64,000 nucleotides of DNA from positions 620,001 through 684,000 of the forward strand of contig PZJY01000012.1 of assembly GCA_031472005.1 (NCBI GenBank), in the 5' to 3' direction. The translations under genes were made by a program, and so were the position numbers. This DNA is from Tetracladium setigerum (lineage: Eukaryota > Ascomycota > Leotiomycetes > Helotiales). The notes under the pieces were generated by a model. It was not told where the DNA came from. It worked only from the letters and a program-made list of their open reading frames with translations, and made no database searches. This document shows positions 45,300 through 57,368 of the stretch, piece by piece (the stretch's first letter is position 1; each line of letters begins with the position of its first letter).

Positions 45300-48293
45300 G
45301 GTTGCGTATGATCTGTCTTGAGTTTGGAGGTGGTCGTGGTGGTCGTGCTTTCGTACGACACGGTTGCAGAGGGGCGGTGGTGAAAGTAAGAGAGATTGGA
45401 GGTCGTGATTGCAGGTGGTGGTCTGGGTTGTTTTGATTTGTTTTCTTTAGCCAGAGGATGGTGGCAGGTGAATTTATCCAAGGGGTTGGTTGGGTTGCGA
45501 GGGAGGAATTCTGGTGGTAGGGCCGAGCAATGAACGACTGGTCGTATGTCGAGGCGAGTAGAGAGAGATTGCAAGTCAATTGCGGATCGCTCTCAGCCAG
45601 GAGGAAGAGAGTGGGTGAGATAGTGAGTGAGTGAGTGATGATCAGTTAGAAAGTAGAATTGTTGAAGGGGTTGAAGTTGGATGTTGGAAGAGGCGAGGGG
45701 GGAAAGGATGATGGGGAGTGGGGTGGTCGTGGTCGTAGTAGTTAGTGGAAGGTCGTAAGTAGGTGCATGCGCACTAATTAATTTACTTGCGGTTGATAGC
45801 AGCGATTAATGTAGAGTAGTCTGGAGTAGTGGACGGGAGCGAGTAGTAGTAGTCGTAGCGGTAGCAGGATGATTAGTAGGAAAGTAGTAGGTTGGTTGGC
45901 TGCCCTTTTTTCTTCTCGTTTTCAAGCCGGCTTGAAGAAGGTATGCAGAAACAAGATGCAGAAGATGCCAAAGGAAGAAGGTGGTGGCGACTATATAAAA
46001 GTTATACAAGTAACGATCCCAGACATTTGTTATTTTATTCTATTCTTTATGATTCACCCACCAAACGGCCTGTTGCTGCTGCTTCTTCTGGAAATTCTTA
46101 TTCTGGGCGGCGATACGATGGCGAACGCCACGACGCACGACAGTTATTTTAGCCAGCCAATCCTCCAGTCTCCCATGGCCCTTATCGCCATCGCAGAAAT
46201 CCCAGCGAGAGGATTCTTCATTTGTTTGGTTGAAGGGATTCTAAGGAACTGCACACTCTCCTGTCCACGCATGTGGCAGGTACAGGAACCAAGTATGCAT
46301 GCAGGTCGAAGATCTCTCAGCCAAGTATTGGCTTGTGTGTTGAAGGAGGAGGATATCCAAACATCCAGCCAGGTGTTATTATCCCTTACCTACCTAAAAG
46401 AGATGTTATATCATGTCATATCAATACAATATCATACAATATCATTCTATATTCCTCCCATTTCTGGCTAAGTTCACTTCACTTTGCCACTCCCTTTTCT
46501 TCTCTTTTCTCTTTCTTCTGAGCTTCTCTCTCTCTCTCTTTACTCTCGTATATATCGTACATTATCGGATTCCTCGGTGACCCCCTTTTCCATCTCGTTC
46601 TCTAGCGCAGGAGACACTCCGTTCTCTCTCAATTCCTCACTGACTTGCTCCTCTTTTGCCGCGTGGAACGGTCAACACGAGCATCCGCTGGCTACCGACG
46701 CACATCTCATCCTCACCAAGCGCGCCGGTTAATGCGAAACGCCAGCAGCACCAAGCAGCCCATTCAAAAGACCCAGATCGGACCGCCATCAGCCTTGTCA
46801 AACACAGATGAAATTGAAACGTCGTCAAGCCTCTGATCGTCAGAATGTCAGCCTTCCAAATCTTTTTTTATTTCTAAATATAAAAAGGTTGCTGAGGGTT
46901 TCATACCTACTCCATCACATCCCATCCAATGATCACTGACTCCGATCCGTCGCATTATTCCCAACGCATCGACTCCGTTGGTCTTGGTGTTGGTGTACGC
47001 ACTACTTACAAGCACTTACTTCCCGAAGACGCCGTCCAGCAGACCAGGAGAAGCCTTCTCCACCAACCGCTAAAGATGGGGTAAATCCGGCTGTTCCAGA
47101 AGGTGGAAGTGATTCGGCCCGCTGAATCGGGTGTGGTGATCAAGTTCTAGATTCCTATGGGCATTTTACTTCGAACTAAACTAAGGGCGTGTGGGGGAGA
47201 GGGAGCAAAGGAAGTGGTTTTTTTTTTGTTAGCTTTGCAGATTCTCGGAAAGGGGATAGTTGGCTGTTCTGTACTGCACTATTTCCATGTCCGTCATCTA
47301 TGGCAGCCAGCCAGGAAAGGTCGCGCGGCTAACAAGCAGGACTTCACTTCCTTCGCGCCAGTCTCACTGAACTCTGTGCGACTGCGACAGAAACGAATGG
47401 TCACAGCGAATAATCCCAAACACCCTCGAGGGATCGAATCAGTAGTCCAGCAGTTGCGAGTCGACGAGGTCTTACCAACGTTCTGTCTCGCTAAAAATCG
47501 GTAGTCCTCAAACATGGCTTTCAGTACAGTAATGTATCCCAGGCAAGTGCCAATACCTCTGAACTACTTAGTTGGCCTTTCTTTAATTCTTTTACCCCAT
47601 TTAATGCACTTCTAAACTTTCCTATCGTTCACTTTTTTCTCTTTTGGTTTTACATGTCGAGGTAGTAAGCTCACATGGCGACTATTGTATGCCACGGCTA
47701 TCATCGGATCGGAGCTCGCAGCATTTGTGCAGACGACCAATAATACATTCTCAACACCTCAACATCAGATCTAAACTCACAGCTAGACTGCATGGCAAAG
47801 GAATAAATTGTTACCTAGATATCTTCCATTCAAAATTTAGCCCACCAGTACGTCTTCAGGATACTTCTTCCATCCAAAATACAGGACATTCTGATCGCCG
47901 GGTTCAGTTGCAAACAGTGAAGTTCGTTTTTGGACTATAAACACCACCGTTTCTTCAAATCTCTACCTTATTATCCCTCAATTTCACTCTCAGATACAAA
48001 GACATTTTCCCAAGAGTATGGAATAGCCCTGCCAGACGACTTGTATTTTAAGTACAGATAATCACGATGAACTTTGTACACATAAAATGTTTGTTTCATC
48101 TAGTATTCTTGATATTCATCATAACCTCCTCTATCCTACAATATATATACAGCCCAATCCCATCCAACATCATAAATCATACAAACAAACGAAAAAGATC
48201 CATCCCAATTAAACTCCCATCATATGTTTCAAACCCTTCACCTCACTCTAACATCTCCCTCCCCTCCTCCTGCCCCTCCCATCAATCCTCCCA
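45300..48293. other. Long gene-poor segment
   Basis: About 3 kb with no gene I can support. It includes the BAR-gene promoter, TAG/GTAGTA-rich repeats (about 45735-45890), a TC microsatellite (46525-46539), and AT-rich stretches. A 200-residue frame at 45869-46471 has no family signal, no plausible splice sites and simple-repeat composition. A non-coding RNA or very long 5' UTR is possible but not shown. Confidence 0.45.
46525..46539. repeat. TC dinucleotide microsatellite
   Basis: A (TC)n tract of about 15 nt within a longer pyrimidine-rich region (46480-46600). Confidence 0.8.
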
Positions 48294-48515
48294 TCATCCC
48301 CCACCACCGCCGCCCATTCTCATTCCTGGTCCTCCGTGGTGATGTCCACCACCCATCATACCTCCTCCTCCGTGATGTCCACCACCTCCATATCCTCTCC
48401 TACCACCACCGCCCATTCTCATTCCTCCCGATGAAGGTCCGTGATGATGTACGACTGTTGGACCGGCGCCGTAGCCTCCTCGTCGACCGCGACTGCTGGA
48501 CATACATGAGCCCAT
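48294..48515 (-). CDS. Small Gly/His/Met-rich protein with dual-acylation N-terminus
   Basis: An open frame of 73 residues from the ATG at 48515. The N-terminus MGSCMSSSRG fits N-myristoylation of Gly2 plus palmitoylation of Cys4. The rest is glycine-rich with blocks GGGGRRGYGGGGHH, GGHHHGGPGMRMG and repeated GMRMGGGG, so it could coat a membrane and bind metal through His and Met. The composition is biased, so a chance frame is not ruled out, but the acylation motif and the frame ending on a clean stop after GGGGGG are suggestive. Function unknown. Confidence 0.5.
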   Translation of the reverse strand: MGSCMSSSRGRRGGYGAGPTVVHHHGPSSGGMRMGGGGRRGYGGGGHHGGGGMMGGGHHHGGPGMRMGGGGGG

Positions 48516-50323
48516 TTTGTGTGTATATATGTGTGTGTGTTGTGAAGTGTTTGAGAGGGGAGTTGAGAAACTTGATGTTTCGTATCCGATTTTGTGTTAT
48601 TTAGACTTGTTATATTCGTAAAGTCTTGTTTGTTGTGTTTTGGTTTGTGTCTTTTGAATTAACTCTTCGTTTTCTGGTGATAAAGAGAAAATCGTTTGGT
48701 TGTTTGTGGTGGTTTGACTTTGATTTGATGAGTATGGTATGAAGGAAGAAAAATCCCTCTTCAAACAAAAACACACACGGTATATATACAAAAAGCACTT
48801 CCGTTTCTAAATCCAACAATCCTAGGTATAGTACGCTTGTCATCATCATCCTCGCATCATCATCGCCATCGCCATCATCCGTCCACTTTTAACCAACAAA
48901 ACTCGACGTCAGCCACTTCTCTTCGCACGTCTCCCCAGGTCTTGGCATAGCTCTCGAAATACTTACTTTCATAGATGGGGCAAACACAGCCGTTTTCGTG
49001 CCCGCATTCCCGACTTGGCATCGTCACATCATCCAAGCTTTTCTGAATGATTGTTCTGCAAGACTTTTGCAAGACTTCGAGAAAGAAGGTATTATATCAT
49101 CAATTGAGTAAGGGCTGATAAGAAGAGAATATCAGAAGCTATTTATTTATAGAGGTTTTTTTACAAGCTTTCCTACTTGTGCATGTTGAGGTTATTTCGA
49201 GATTGAGGATTTGGTGATGGATCTCGACTTCCAAGCATTCAAACATTTACTACTACATCATCGCCAAACAATTGATTTAATCCTTTTTTTTTCATTGATG
49301 ATATCCTGTAATGGCTCCTTGGAAACCAATTCACCCCGTGGTATTGTTCTAGACTGAGAAAACTTGAACTTGGGATATGTGCCGAGTGAACCGTTTTAGT
49401 GATTGGATGGGTGCTTGGTATTGCGTATTGTTGGACTTGGTAAGGCACTATCTTGGTGTATGTAGATATGTATGGAGATTTCTTGGGATGTAGGGGCAAG
49501 CATGGAATGGTGCTTGGAATGACGAGCGTAGTTCGAGGATCGAGGAATATTGATGTTTGGTTCTGATTAGAATTTCTCGTGGTGCACCCGTACTTGTCTC
49601 TTTGCATCCTACAGTAAGTTTTCTGATTCGCTGAGGCCTGACACAATAACATTGCCACTCGAGACTGTATGCTATCATTATGTTTCTGTGTTCAGGCTTT
49701 AGATCTTGATGAGATGTTTCAAGTTTGCGTAGGGAAGTAGTAGTAGAGAAGGATGAACGCCATAATCAAAATCAGCCAAATACTGTAAACAAACATCATA
49801 AATTCAGTTCAATGAAAATCGTTACATCCCACAAATATCAGAAGAGAAAAAGCACACCCCTCTTCCCATTTTGATCCCACAACGCTGAGGAACCGTTTCC
49901 AAGAATACTCCGTGAGTTTCCTGGAATTATATCTCGACCCCCCATCGTTCAGTTCCTCCTTTGCCGCTCATCTGGAATGTCCTGCTTCTGCCGGTTTGAT
50001 CCTTTACCAATTAATTCCTTAGTTTCCCACGTCTGTCTTCCCCTCGTTTGACTCTCCAACATTCCCTTTCCCCATTTGTCCTGCTTCTCTCTTTTCCTGT
50101 ATTTAGAGGTTTTCAGCAGCCTCACCAAGGACATGTAACAAACCAGTCGCCACACCATCAATCTCCGCCGCTGCGGACTTCTCTTTTGGTCTACTATGAA
50201 TGCTGGGGTTTGTTCCCGTCGCAATCTTCTGAGGGCTTGAATTGGATATTCTCAACTCACGATCAAGCTTTAGTTTATTATAAAATTCACTCGAGCTGCG
50301 ACGCCTAGGTTGCTTCAGTCGCT
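48516..50323. other. Gene-poor segment
   Basis: About 1.8 kb. A short frame at about 48963-49072 (minus) with three cysteines and a GTAAGT at its end could be part of a small spliced gene, but no start or partner exon was found. Frames at 49239-49678 look like chance. The rest is AT-rich. Confidence 0.4.
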
Positions 50324-53300
50324 TCATGAGGTTTTCGTGGCGTTCGTCGGAGCCAGTATTAGCTCATACCCGGTATTTGAGATAATAATTTGGTTGTAGC
50401 CTTGGTCTTGGAGTGTCCAAGGCGGCGGGGAGGGACGACGGAGCCTTCGATGAGCCCTGCCCTCATTCTCCCCTATCTTTTCTTCCCTTGACACAACCAT
50501 ACTCCCCACACCTGAACTACTCGCCCTACTAATTGCGATATCGAACTCTCCTCCTTCATGACCGTTGTCTTTTGCTTCCTTGCCCCCCTCACTCCTCGGA
50601 GTCGCAGTCCCAGCCTCAACGATTCTCGCTTCTTCAAGTGAGTCGTCCAACAGATTGTCTTCCTCTTGTTGAGAGAAAGACTGATCAGGGGCTACGACCT
50701 CGATCTCTTTCATCCAGTGCCTCAACTCTGTCATTGGAGGCCAGTTTCCACCACCTTCCCTTCCTCGCTTCTCCTCGACCTCCTTGACGTGCTTAGATTT
50801 CCCTTTTGAAATCTTTGGTTTAAAGTGTGCTCTTCTAAGATGTGCGGCAGCATTATAATATGCGCCATATTCTCTCTTTTGATTACATGCCTTGCATGCC
50901 GACAAGGGGATAATAACCCTTATTCGATCCTCATGCGTTGGTTCGACGCAAATAAATTTCTTGACAGACTTCTTGTGCACTCGATCTTGATGTCTTTGGA
51001 GTTCATGTTCACCACGAAATCCTTCTGGGTTATTTTGGCACTGCTGACAGAATAATCGCTCGGGTTTAGGTCGTTGATAGGCCAACCCCGAGAAACCAGG
51101 TCTATCTTGCGGCCTCGAAACGGTATCCCCATCTCTACCACTAGGTGGACGAGCAAGCCGTCTATGAAGCTTTGAACGGCGCTCCTGTTGCAACAATAAG
51201 GAAGAGGTGTCCGTATCAAAGTTAGGCCTCTGGATATTTTGCTCTTTTGCTTCGGTGTATGAATTTGTTGGTACTGGTGGGACCAGGACACCATCAGTTC
51301 GGGTAGAGATCAGAGACTTGGTTACGTTTTCGTCAACATCTACAATTTGTAATGGACTTCGGCTGGAATTTTTATTTGAACGTTGCTTAATCACCAATTT
51401 TGTGTTCTCTTTGTGATCTTGACCACCACTGTATGCCAACCTATCTGGCAGTACCGTAGATTTTCCCTGTGTTGAAGATGGATGCTCGTGCTCGTCAACA
51501 TCTTTAACATATGCAAGTGGTACAGGCCTCTTGCTCGACTGTACCAGGTCACCACTTGAATTTGCGAATTGCTCGGTTGTGGTGATATTCGTCAATAAAG
51601 TACCAGCAGATTTTGCGAGAGAGGATTCTCCCCGTTGCTCGACATCATGTATTATCGTAGTGAGCTTACTTCGTAGCTTTCCGAGCTCAATTTGTTGGTC
51701 GTCAAGCTTCACTCGTTGTTTTGCAATCTTATCTTGTTTTTTTTCGAGTTCAATTTGTCGGCCTTCAAGTTCAATTCGTTGCTTTATGATTTCACCTCGT
51801 TGCTTTCCGAGCTCAATTTGTCGCTCTTCAAGCTCACGTAGCTGCTTTGTGATCTTATCTTTTTTCTTTCCAAGCTCATATTGTTCTTTAGAGTGTAGCG
51901 AAGGATAGGATGTAGAGTTTGCGAGTAGCGATTGGTAATTGACAGTGGGCAGTCCAAGATGGACGTTACTGGGGATGTTCTTTGGCGCTTCGACAGGGAC
52001 TGCCAACGAGACAGTACCTCCAGTTCTCTCCTCAATATCTCTAAAGACTTTCCATGCAGGCAACACGAAAGCTGTCTTGCTTCCAAGTCGAGCAGCAACA
52101 ATGACCCCAAAGAGGTCGCCAGTTGTGGCGTCAATAACCCAACTTCCAGAGTGGCCAGGAGCTGTAAAATCAATCAATTTAGGTTTCGCCATTGGGTAAT
52201 AGGATGTAGAACCTACACAAAGTCGATTTCAGTCTTACTGTCCATACTTCTTGAAAGCCGTCCCAACCAGGCATCTTCAGCATGTAAGGACAACTTTGTA
52301 TTTCTCCCTCGACTTGCTGCCCTGCTGTAACCAGCGCCAAGACACTACCCCCTTTATTTTCCTTTACAAAGTTTGATACAGATAATGTGTTGTTATTGTA
52401 GAAAACACTACCCTGACTCGGAGGATGTACAGTTTCTGGATCCATTGGAAAGAGAACATAATCAAGATTGAGTCGATCCTCAGGCTCTATGTTTATCTGC
52501 AAATTGTCTTCTTGTTGTTGACCAGAGCTTCCAGATAATGGATCACTAAGCAAAGGCGAAGATTTATTGTTTGAGGTGCCGTTCCGAGAAGAGACACTGG
52601 CTTTTTGTTTGTAAGTGATAGGTTTGCAAGACGAGGAACAGTAAACGTCACCTTTGCTTGTCCACTCCTTTTTCGACTCATCTAAGTAAAAGTCATCAGA
52701 ATCCGAGTCAAACTCCATCTCTCTATCCAAATTGTGGGCGCCTTCATCATCTTCTCCTTCATAATTCAGTGTGCCATGTCCCGCTGTCAAACCGTATTGA
52801 CCTGTTACTTCACGGACTGTCACATATATGATGCCACCTAAAGTCATCCAATATTTCCCAGCACGGATCCTTGAACCGTAAGTCAAAGACTGCTTGCTCT
52901 TTGTTTGAATGGTCTCGTCTATTTGAGGGCCAAGATGGGTTCGGACAACCACATCCACGCTATGCTGGTCCATTTCCATAAGCGCTGTTAGAACCGCCGG
53001 CTCCTGCTCTAGAGTTTTGATTTGGATCCCTGAGTACTTGCTCAAGATGCCTTCGTTCTTGATAAGCGCTTTTATCATTTTGCGCTGTTGCTTACTCAAG
53101 GATGCGATGATGATAGTAGGAAATGCTGTAGCCGGCACAGATCCAACCATGTGCATTCCATAGCCAACGGACAAGTGCTTGGCCTCTCCTTGTTCTAACT
53201 CTTCCTTGTTTTTAGTTAATACTTTGTCGATTGCTGGCAACAGCACAGTTTCGTAAATAGCACAAACCGGTCCTATCATTTCAAAACATCGTACGCCTTT

Positions 53301-53417
53301 GATCTGCCAGTCCAAGCATTCGCTGCCAATTGACTCCTCAGGTTTAGGCCAAATTGGCTTGGGTCGCCGAAAAATACGGCGCATGATAAGCAGGTAGGTG
53401 ATTTTCATGTTCTGCAT
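50324..53417 (-). CDS. Serine-protease-like domain fused to coiled-coil repeats and a Cys/His zinc-finger module
   Basis: Two exons (53417-52217, 52161-50324) joined by a 55-nt intron (GTAGGT...TTTTACAG, CTAAA branch) encode 1012 residues. Residues about 1-200 are an unrecognised mixed domain. A trypsin-like core has His214 in LTAGHG, Asp319 in LNLDYVLF and Ser405 in PGHSGSW, the order and spacing of a chymotrypsin-fold triad, with a Ser/Asp-rich loop between His and Asp. Residues 499-561 are three 21-residue repeats (pattern KKxDKIxKQRxELExRQIELx) forming a coiled coil. A Ser-rich linker leads to a zinc module at about 772-845: CQQC...HELQRHQDRVH then CKACNQ...AAAHLRRAH, two Cys/His sets separated by FICVEP. 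The C-terminus is acidic. No signal peptide, so it should be intracellular. Function unknown; cleavage regulated by oligomerisation is a hypothesis. Confidence 0.75.
51680..51868 (-). repeat. Three 63-nt coding repeats (21-residue coiled-coil units)
   Basis: Three in-frame units of 63 nt encode ERQIELG/GRQIELE/DQQIELG-ended 21-mers, that is three heptads each, followed by a partial fourth unit (KLRSKL). They are similar at DNA level as well, suggesting expansion by duplication. Confidence 0.85.
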
Positions 53418-53619
53418 GTTACATGCGTAGATGATGAATGCTCAAAGATGAAAGTCGATGGGATGGAGAGCTGGTCCTGGTGAGCAAGAAATCGGTGAAA
53501 TCAGCACCTGACAGATGAAGGCTGAGTTAGGAGCTAAGTTTTTGGTCATTTTATCATTCAGTCAAGCCGCTGCATGAGTTCGAGGCTTTTCCAATGGGCG
53601 GTCTTCATGGTTTCAGAAT

Positions 53620-55060
53620 GGTGTGAATGGACAACTCATCATTCGTGGAGGCTGTGTGCCAAAACGAGCATACAGTCTTGCCCCTTCAGATAACTCAAGG
53701 ACTCGAGAGCCGCGGGAAGTTTTGGTTCGAAGAATGTGTAAAAAAAACACCAATAAAGTCAATCCAACTCAAGAAGCCAAAACAATAACCTTCTCGATGG
53801 CACTGAGTACATCACCAGTTTTGGGCAGGCGCCTCGCTTTGTCAACTAGACCAGCTGATCAAGGCTGGATTGTATTCAGGATGTTTGGCATCGATATCAA
53901 CGAAGACGACTATGAGACCCTCTCAAATGGAATCCCGTCGTACTTTGGAGATTAGTACGACGAAAATTATCGAGACTGCGCCCAACGACTTTCTGTTAGA
54001 ACACATGATGAACTCGTAGAGGTGGTGGGATATCTCGAGGAGCAGGACGCCACAACGAATTCGGTCTTGGCGAAATTGGCACGACAGCCTCATGGAACAG
54101 CAAAAACGTCGCAATTAGAAGATTCAATAAGCTCGCCCTACATGTTTCTTGCGCGATATCGATTAGCGAGATTGAAGGATCATACTCTCCAGGACAGGTA
54201 ATTTCCTGGCCTGGCGACCCTACGTTGACGATTAGGGAGCAGATGGTGGTGGAATTTATTACCCTTCGAAATTGATAGATGAGGTGGTTAAATTCCCGAA
54301 AGAGGTATCTGATACAAAGACTGTGGCAAAAATAGCAGGAATCGAGGTGTGTTGGACGAGTAATCTGGCAGATTGCCTTCTGATGCGAGACAACGAGATG
54401 AAAGTGACCATCTTCCAGCATGCTTCGATACTGAAGCTCCAGAGCAAATCAAAGTGGTACGAATTCGTAACCTTTCGTGCTGGAGAATTTTACTGATGAA
54501 CACAGTAATATTCTGGACGAGGATCTTATTGAGGAGACATTGAGAACCCTCGCATAACTGTTACCGAGTAATGAACCTACAGTCCAGAGATGACTGAAGT
54601 CAGAAATGAAATTGCATGGGCTAGATTTAATCGTTGCGAAGTGCGGACACCTTCTTGCTCGGGGGAGGAGACACCAAGAAGTTCGAGTTTTGGAGGGATC
54701 GACTGGTTATCCTCAAGCAGGCGTTCAATGATGCTGAACCAAAGACAACTTCTCGATGGTGGAATGATGACCTGAAGAATGTACAGTAAGTTGTTCTGGT
54801 TTGATTAGCACCAGTTATCTCCTCTTCAACCAATCATTTCCGGAAATGCCCAAAATTTTGAATGAAGGGTTCTTCTATCAAAATCCATCTTCGCTTGTCC
54901 GGACCCACTAGTTCGAAGTTCATGCTTGATGGTACAGTACACCTTCTGGATCGCTGCCGCAGTCTTGCTCCGACTGTGATATTCGGGCTGGTACAAAGAG
55001 TTGCCGCGGTCCTACAAACATGGAAAACGTTTCACGGTAATGAAAAGTCTGGATCATAGC
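53620..55060 (+). pseudogene. Decayed copy of a fungal conserved family with C-terminal membrane segment
   Basis: Fragments of one protein run along the plus strand in order: YDENYRDCAQRLSVR after an in-frame TAG (53953-53955), HDELVEVVGYLEEQD, YRLARLKDH, then AKIAGIEVCWTSNLAD, VTIFQHASILKLQ, LIEETLRTLA followed by TAA (54555-54557), VQR followed by TGA (54591-54593), FEFWRDRLVILKQAFNDAEP, RWWNDDLKNVQ, and after a GTAAGT intron YTFWIAAAVLL and FGLVQRVAAVLQTW. The order matches what I recall of the C-terminal module common in fungal proteins (NLAD, FWRDRL, RWW, then a membrane segment). At least three stops and several frame changes mark it as non-functional, beyond the single-base losses seen elsewhere. 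One stop fits TGG to TGA. Confidence 0.75.
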
Positions 55061-55449
55061 GAATTTATGAAAAATATTTGTTGTCGGAAGCCAGAATCTG
55101 GCGGCTTCAAGGAGCTGCAAGCGTCATTCGAGGGATAACGATTGATGACTTGTAGGGTGGATGGAGAGCTTGGTCGTGCCACCAATGATGATATATATGT
55201 TTGACATATGATTGCATTCAGATGATAAGAGCATCGTGAGATGGGCTGATGTTTTTGAGAAATTTGTATTGATGGTATTTGAGGCAGGAGGCGGAGGTCA
55301 GGAACGACTCGAGCCTTGACCTCGACCTAACTTTCCAACTAGTTAGTTATCCTCCTTGCTCTAGGTACTGTACTTCATCCACGACTCATATTTGTAAATT
55401 TCTAAGGAAGAGACAAAGATTCAAAACTTATTGAATCAAAATATCTCAA
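55061..55449. other. Intergenic, no gene seen
   Basis: About 0.4 kb between the pseudogene and the 3' end of the minus-strand gene at 55450. Nothing recognised. Confidence 0.45.
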
Positions 55450-56663
55450 CTACATAACCATGCAACCAGTACAAACACGAGTGCGGTTCCTTCGCCTTGC
55501 GCCCTTATGGACCTGCTTCTCGACCTTCTCAACTTTCTCCTCCTCCAATTCAACACTGAGCATCGACTTTTCCGGCTCAGCACCCAACTTCGAACCAATC
55601 TCAACACCCGAATTCGACTTCCCTCCAAAAAATACCCTGTTCGAATGACTTTCAATACTCAACTTCGACTTCCCCTGAACAAACCTTCCCTTTGGATAAT
55701 TCCTGAATCGCCTATGGAACGAGTAATTATCCTCCCATTCCGGGACCCCAAACTTGCGTTTAGAACGCATAATTTCCCCCTCACTGGTTTTCCTGTCGTA
55801 TTCGCGAGCCAAAGCATGGTGGATCAGGCGATCTCGATTTGCGCACTTTCGTGCCATGAGAATTGCGTCGCGACGGAAGGGACCAACTATTTCGTGGGAG
55901 CGAGAGTTTGGAAGGCGCATTGGGAGAGCTGGGATAGAATCTTTGATGCCTACGGTGGTGATGACGGTTGGACTTCCGGTGAATTGCCACTAGATGGAAC
56001 AGAAATGTTAGTTTTGATCTCTCTCTCATTGACTATAAAAGTGAAGGAATCAAGACAAGGATGGCCGAGGTTGATTCGACAGCTAGGCAAGACTCACCAA
56101 AGTCTTCTTCCCGATGTTCTTGATCATATACATGCCAGAATCAGAAGGGTAGGAATGGTCTTTGAACTTGGCGAGAAGTTGATGATCGACTTGACGGGGA
56201 ACGGGATGTTTTGCTGTTGTCCTGCCGAAGAAGTCAATCAAATTTTCAAAACTAAGAGCAAGGTAGGAGGAAAGCAAACTTACAAATCCCTCACGATTTT
56301 GTCTATCTTCCGTTTCTCGATCCCTGTCCAGCTCAAAATTCTTCCTCCTTTCTTATCGTCGTGTCTATAGCCCCTCCCACTCAACAAGCTCCACATGATT
56401 GCTGTCTCTTCGCTTGGTAATTTTCTCGGTGCGCGGAGCTGTCCCTTGATTTTGGTCATGTCTAAAGGGGAGGATAGCTTGCCGAGGGGAAGAGCAGGGC
56501 CAGCAAGAAAATCGGTGACGACATATGTTTGGCCAATAATGCCGATGGGAGTCTCGGCCGGGACGATCAAGTTATCGAATTTTGTCTTTGCGTCTTTGAA
56601 ATTTGGTGGACAGCATGAATTGTGATGCTGGCCAGTTTGGACTGATGGTGGTTGGGGTGGCAT
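55450..56663 (-). CDS. Orphan hypothetical protein, three exons
   Basis: Exons 56663-56284, 56221-56098 and 55989-55450 join in frame (introns 62 and 108 nt, GTAAGT and GTGAGT donors) to 347 residues. The N-terminus MPPQPPSVQTG is Pro-rich, then a compact stretch with VPAETPIGIIGQTYVV and AIMWSLLSGRGYRHDDKKGG. The middle has FKDHSYPSDSGMYMIKN and FTGSPTVITTVGIKDSI. The C-terminal half is basic and Ser-rich (NYSFHRRFRNYPKGRF) and ends in an Arg-rich tail with a CTGC pair. No signal peptide, membrane segment or recognised domain. Coding status rests on the clean splice joints and codon-like composition. Confidence 0.62.
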
Positions 56664-57368
56664 GGTGATGAGATTTCTTCCGAGTTGACTTGGAGGATAG
56701 TACTCGAAAACGAGGGGAGGCTTTGAGAATAGAGGACCTAATTCGACGAGAAAGTTGGAAGAGTTTATTAGCTCGAGAACTGTACGTTCGCGACAAAAGA
56801 ACTTGGAGAAGGTGGGAATGAGGAGCGGGAGACGGGAGGAAGACTTATGATTTTATAGGCTTCTGAAGTACTCTTCCTTGAAATACTCAATTGTTGAAGA
56901 ATTCTTATTGTCGTGTTTCCTGATATTGTGGTTGCCATTGTAGAAAGTGCTGCGCGGATTGCTATTGTCCTCGCTTACGGTACCTATTCACTTTTCCAAC
57001 CTTTCCGTCGTCGTGAAAATATTTTTGTTGACCACAATCACTTCTGATTTAGCGAGGCGCTAGTGAATCTCTTACTATTGTCATAATCTATTTTATTTGA
57101 GTTTCCACTGACTGCTGGACATCTCCATCGCACCCCACTAAGAGGAACCCACAGATGACTTGCAAATAAACCTCGCGCTGCTAGTTATAGAAGGAAGAAT
57201 TCGTCAATCTTGCGATATTTACCACTATTTTGAAACTGCATAATTGTTTTGGGAGTACAAAAGGTTACTCTAGATTAAGCCAAACATATTTAGAGGGATC
57301 AACTGTCTCATGATGCGTAAGAGATTGATTAAGTGAAAAGCGGTGATTGTTGCAATTATATCAACCGG

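Noticed and set aside
45869..46471. A 200-residue open frame on the plus strand
   Set aside because: Biased, repeat-like composition, no domain, no sensible leader; reads through a promoter-like segment upstream of the BAR gene.
48963..49072. Short Cys-containing frame ending at a GTAAGT
   Set aside because: No in-frame start before a stop and no partner exon found; kept only as a remark.
49239..49678. Two overlapping frames on the minus strand
   Set aside because: No ATG context or domain; composition like the surrounding AT-rich spacer.
52162..52216. Apparent frameshift in the protease-coiled-coil gene
   Set aside because: A 55-nt intron with GTAGGT donor, CTAAA branch and TTTTACAG acceptor explains it and places the GHSG serine correctly.
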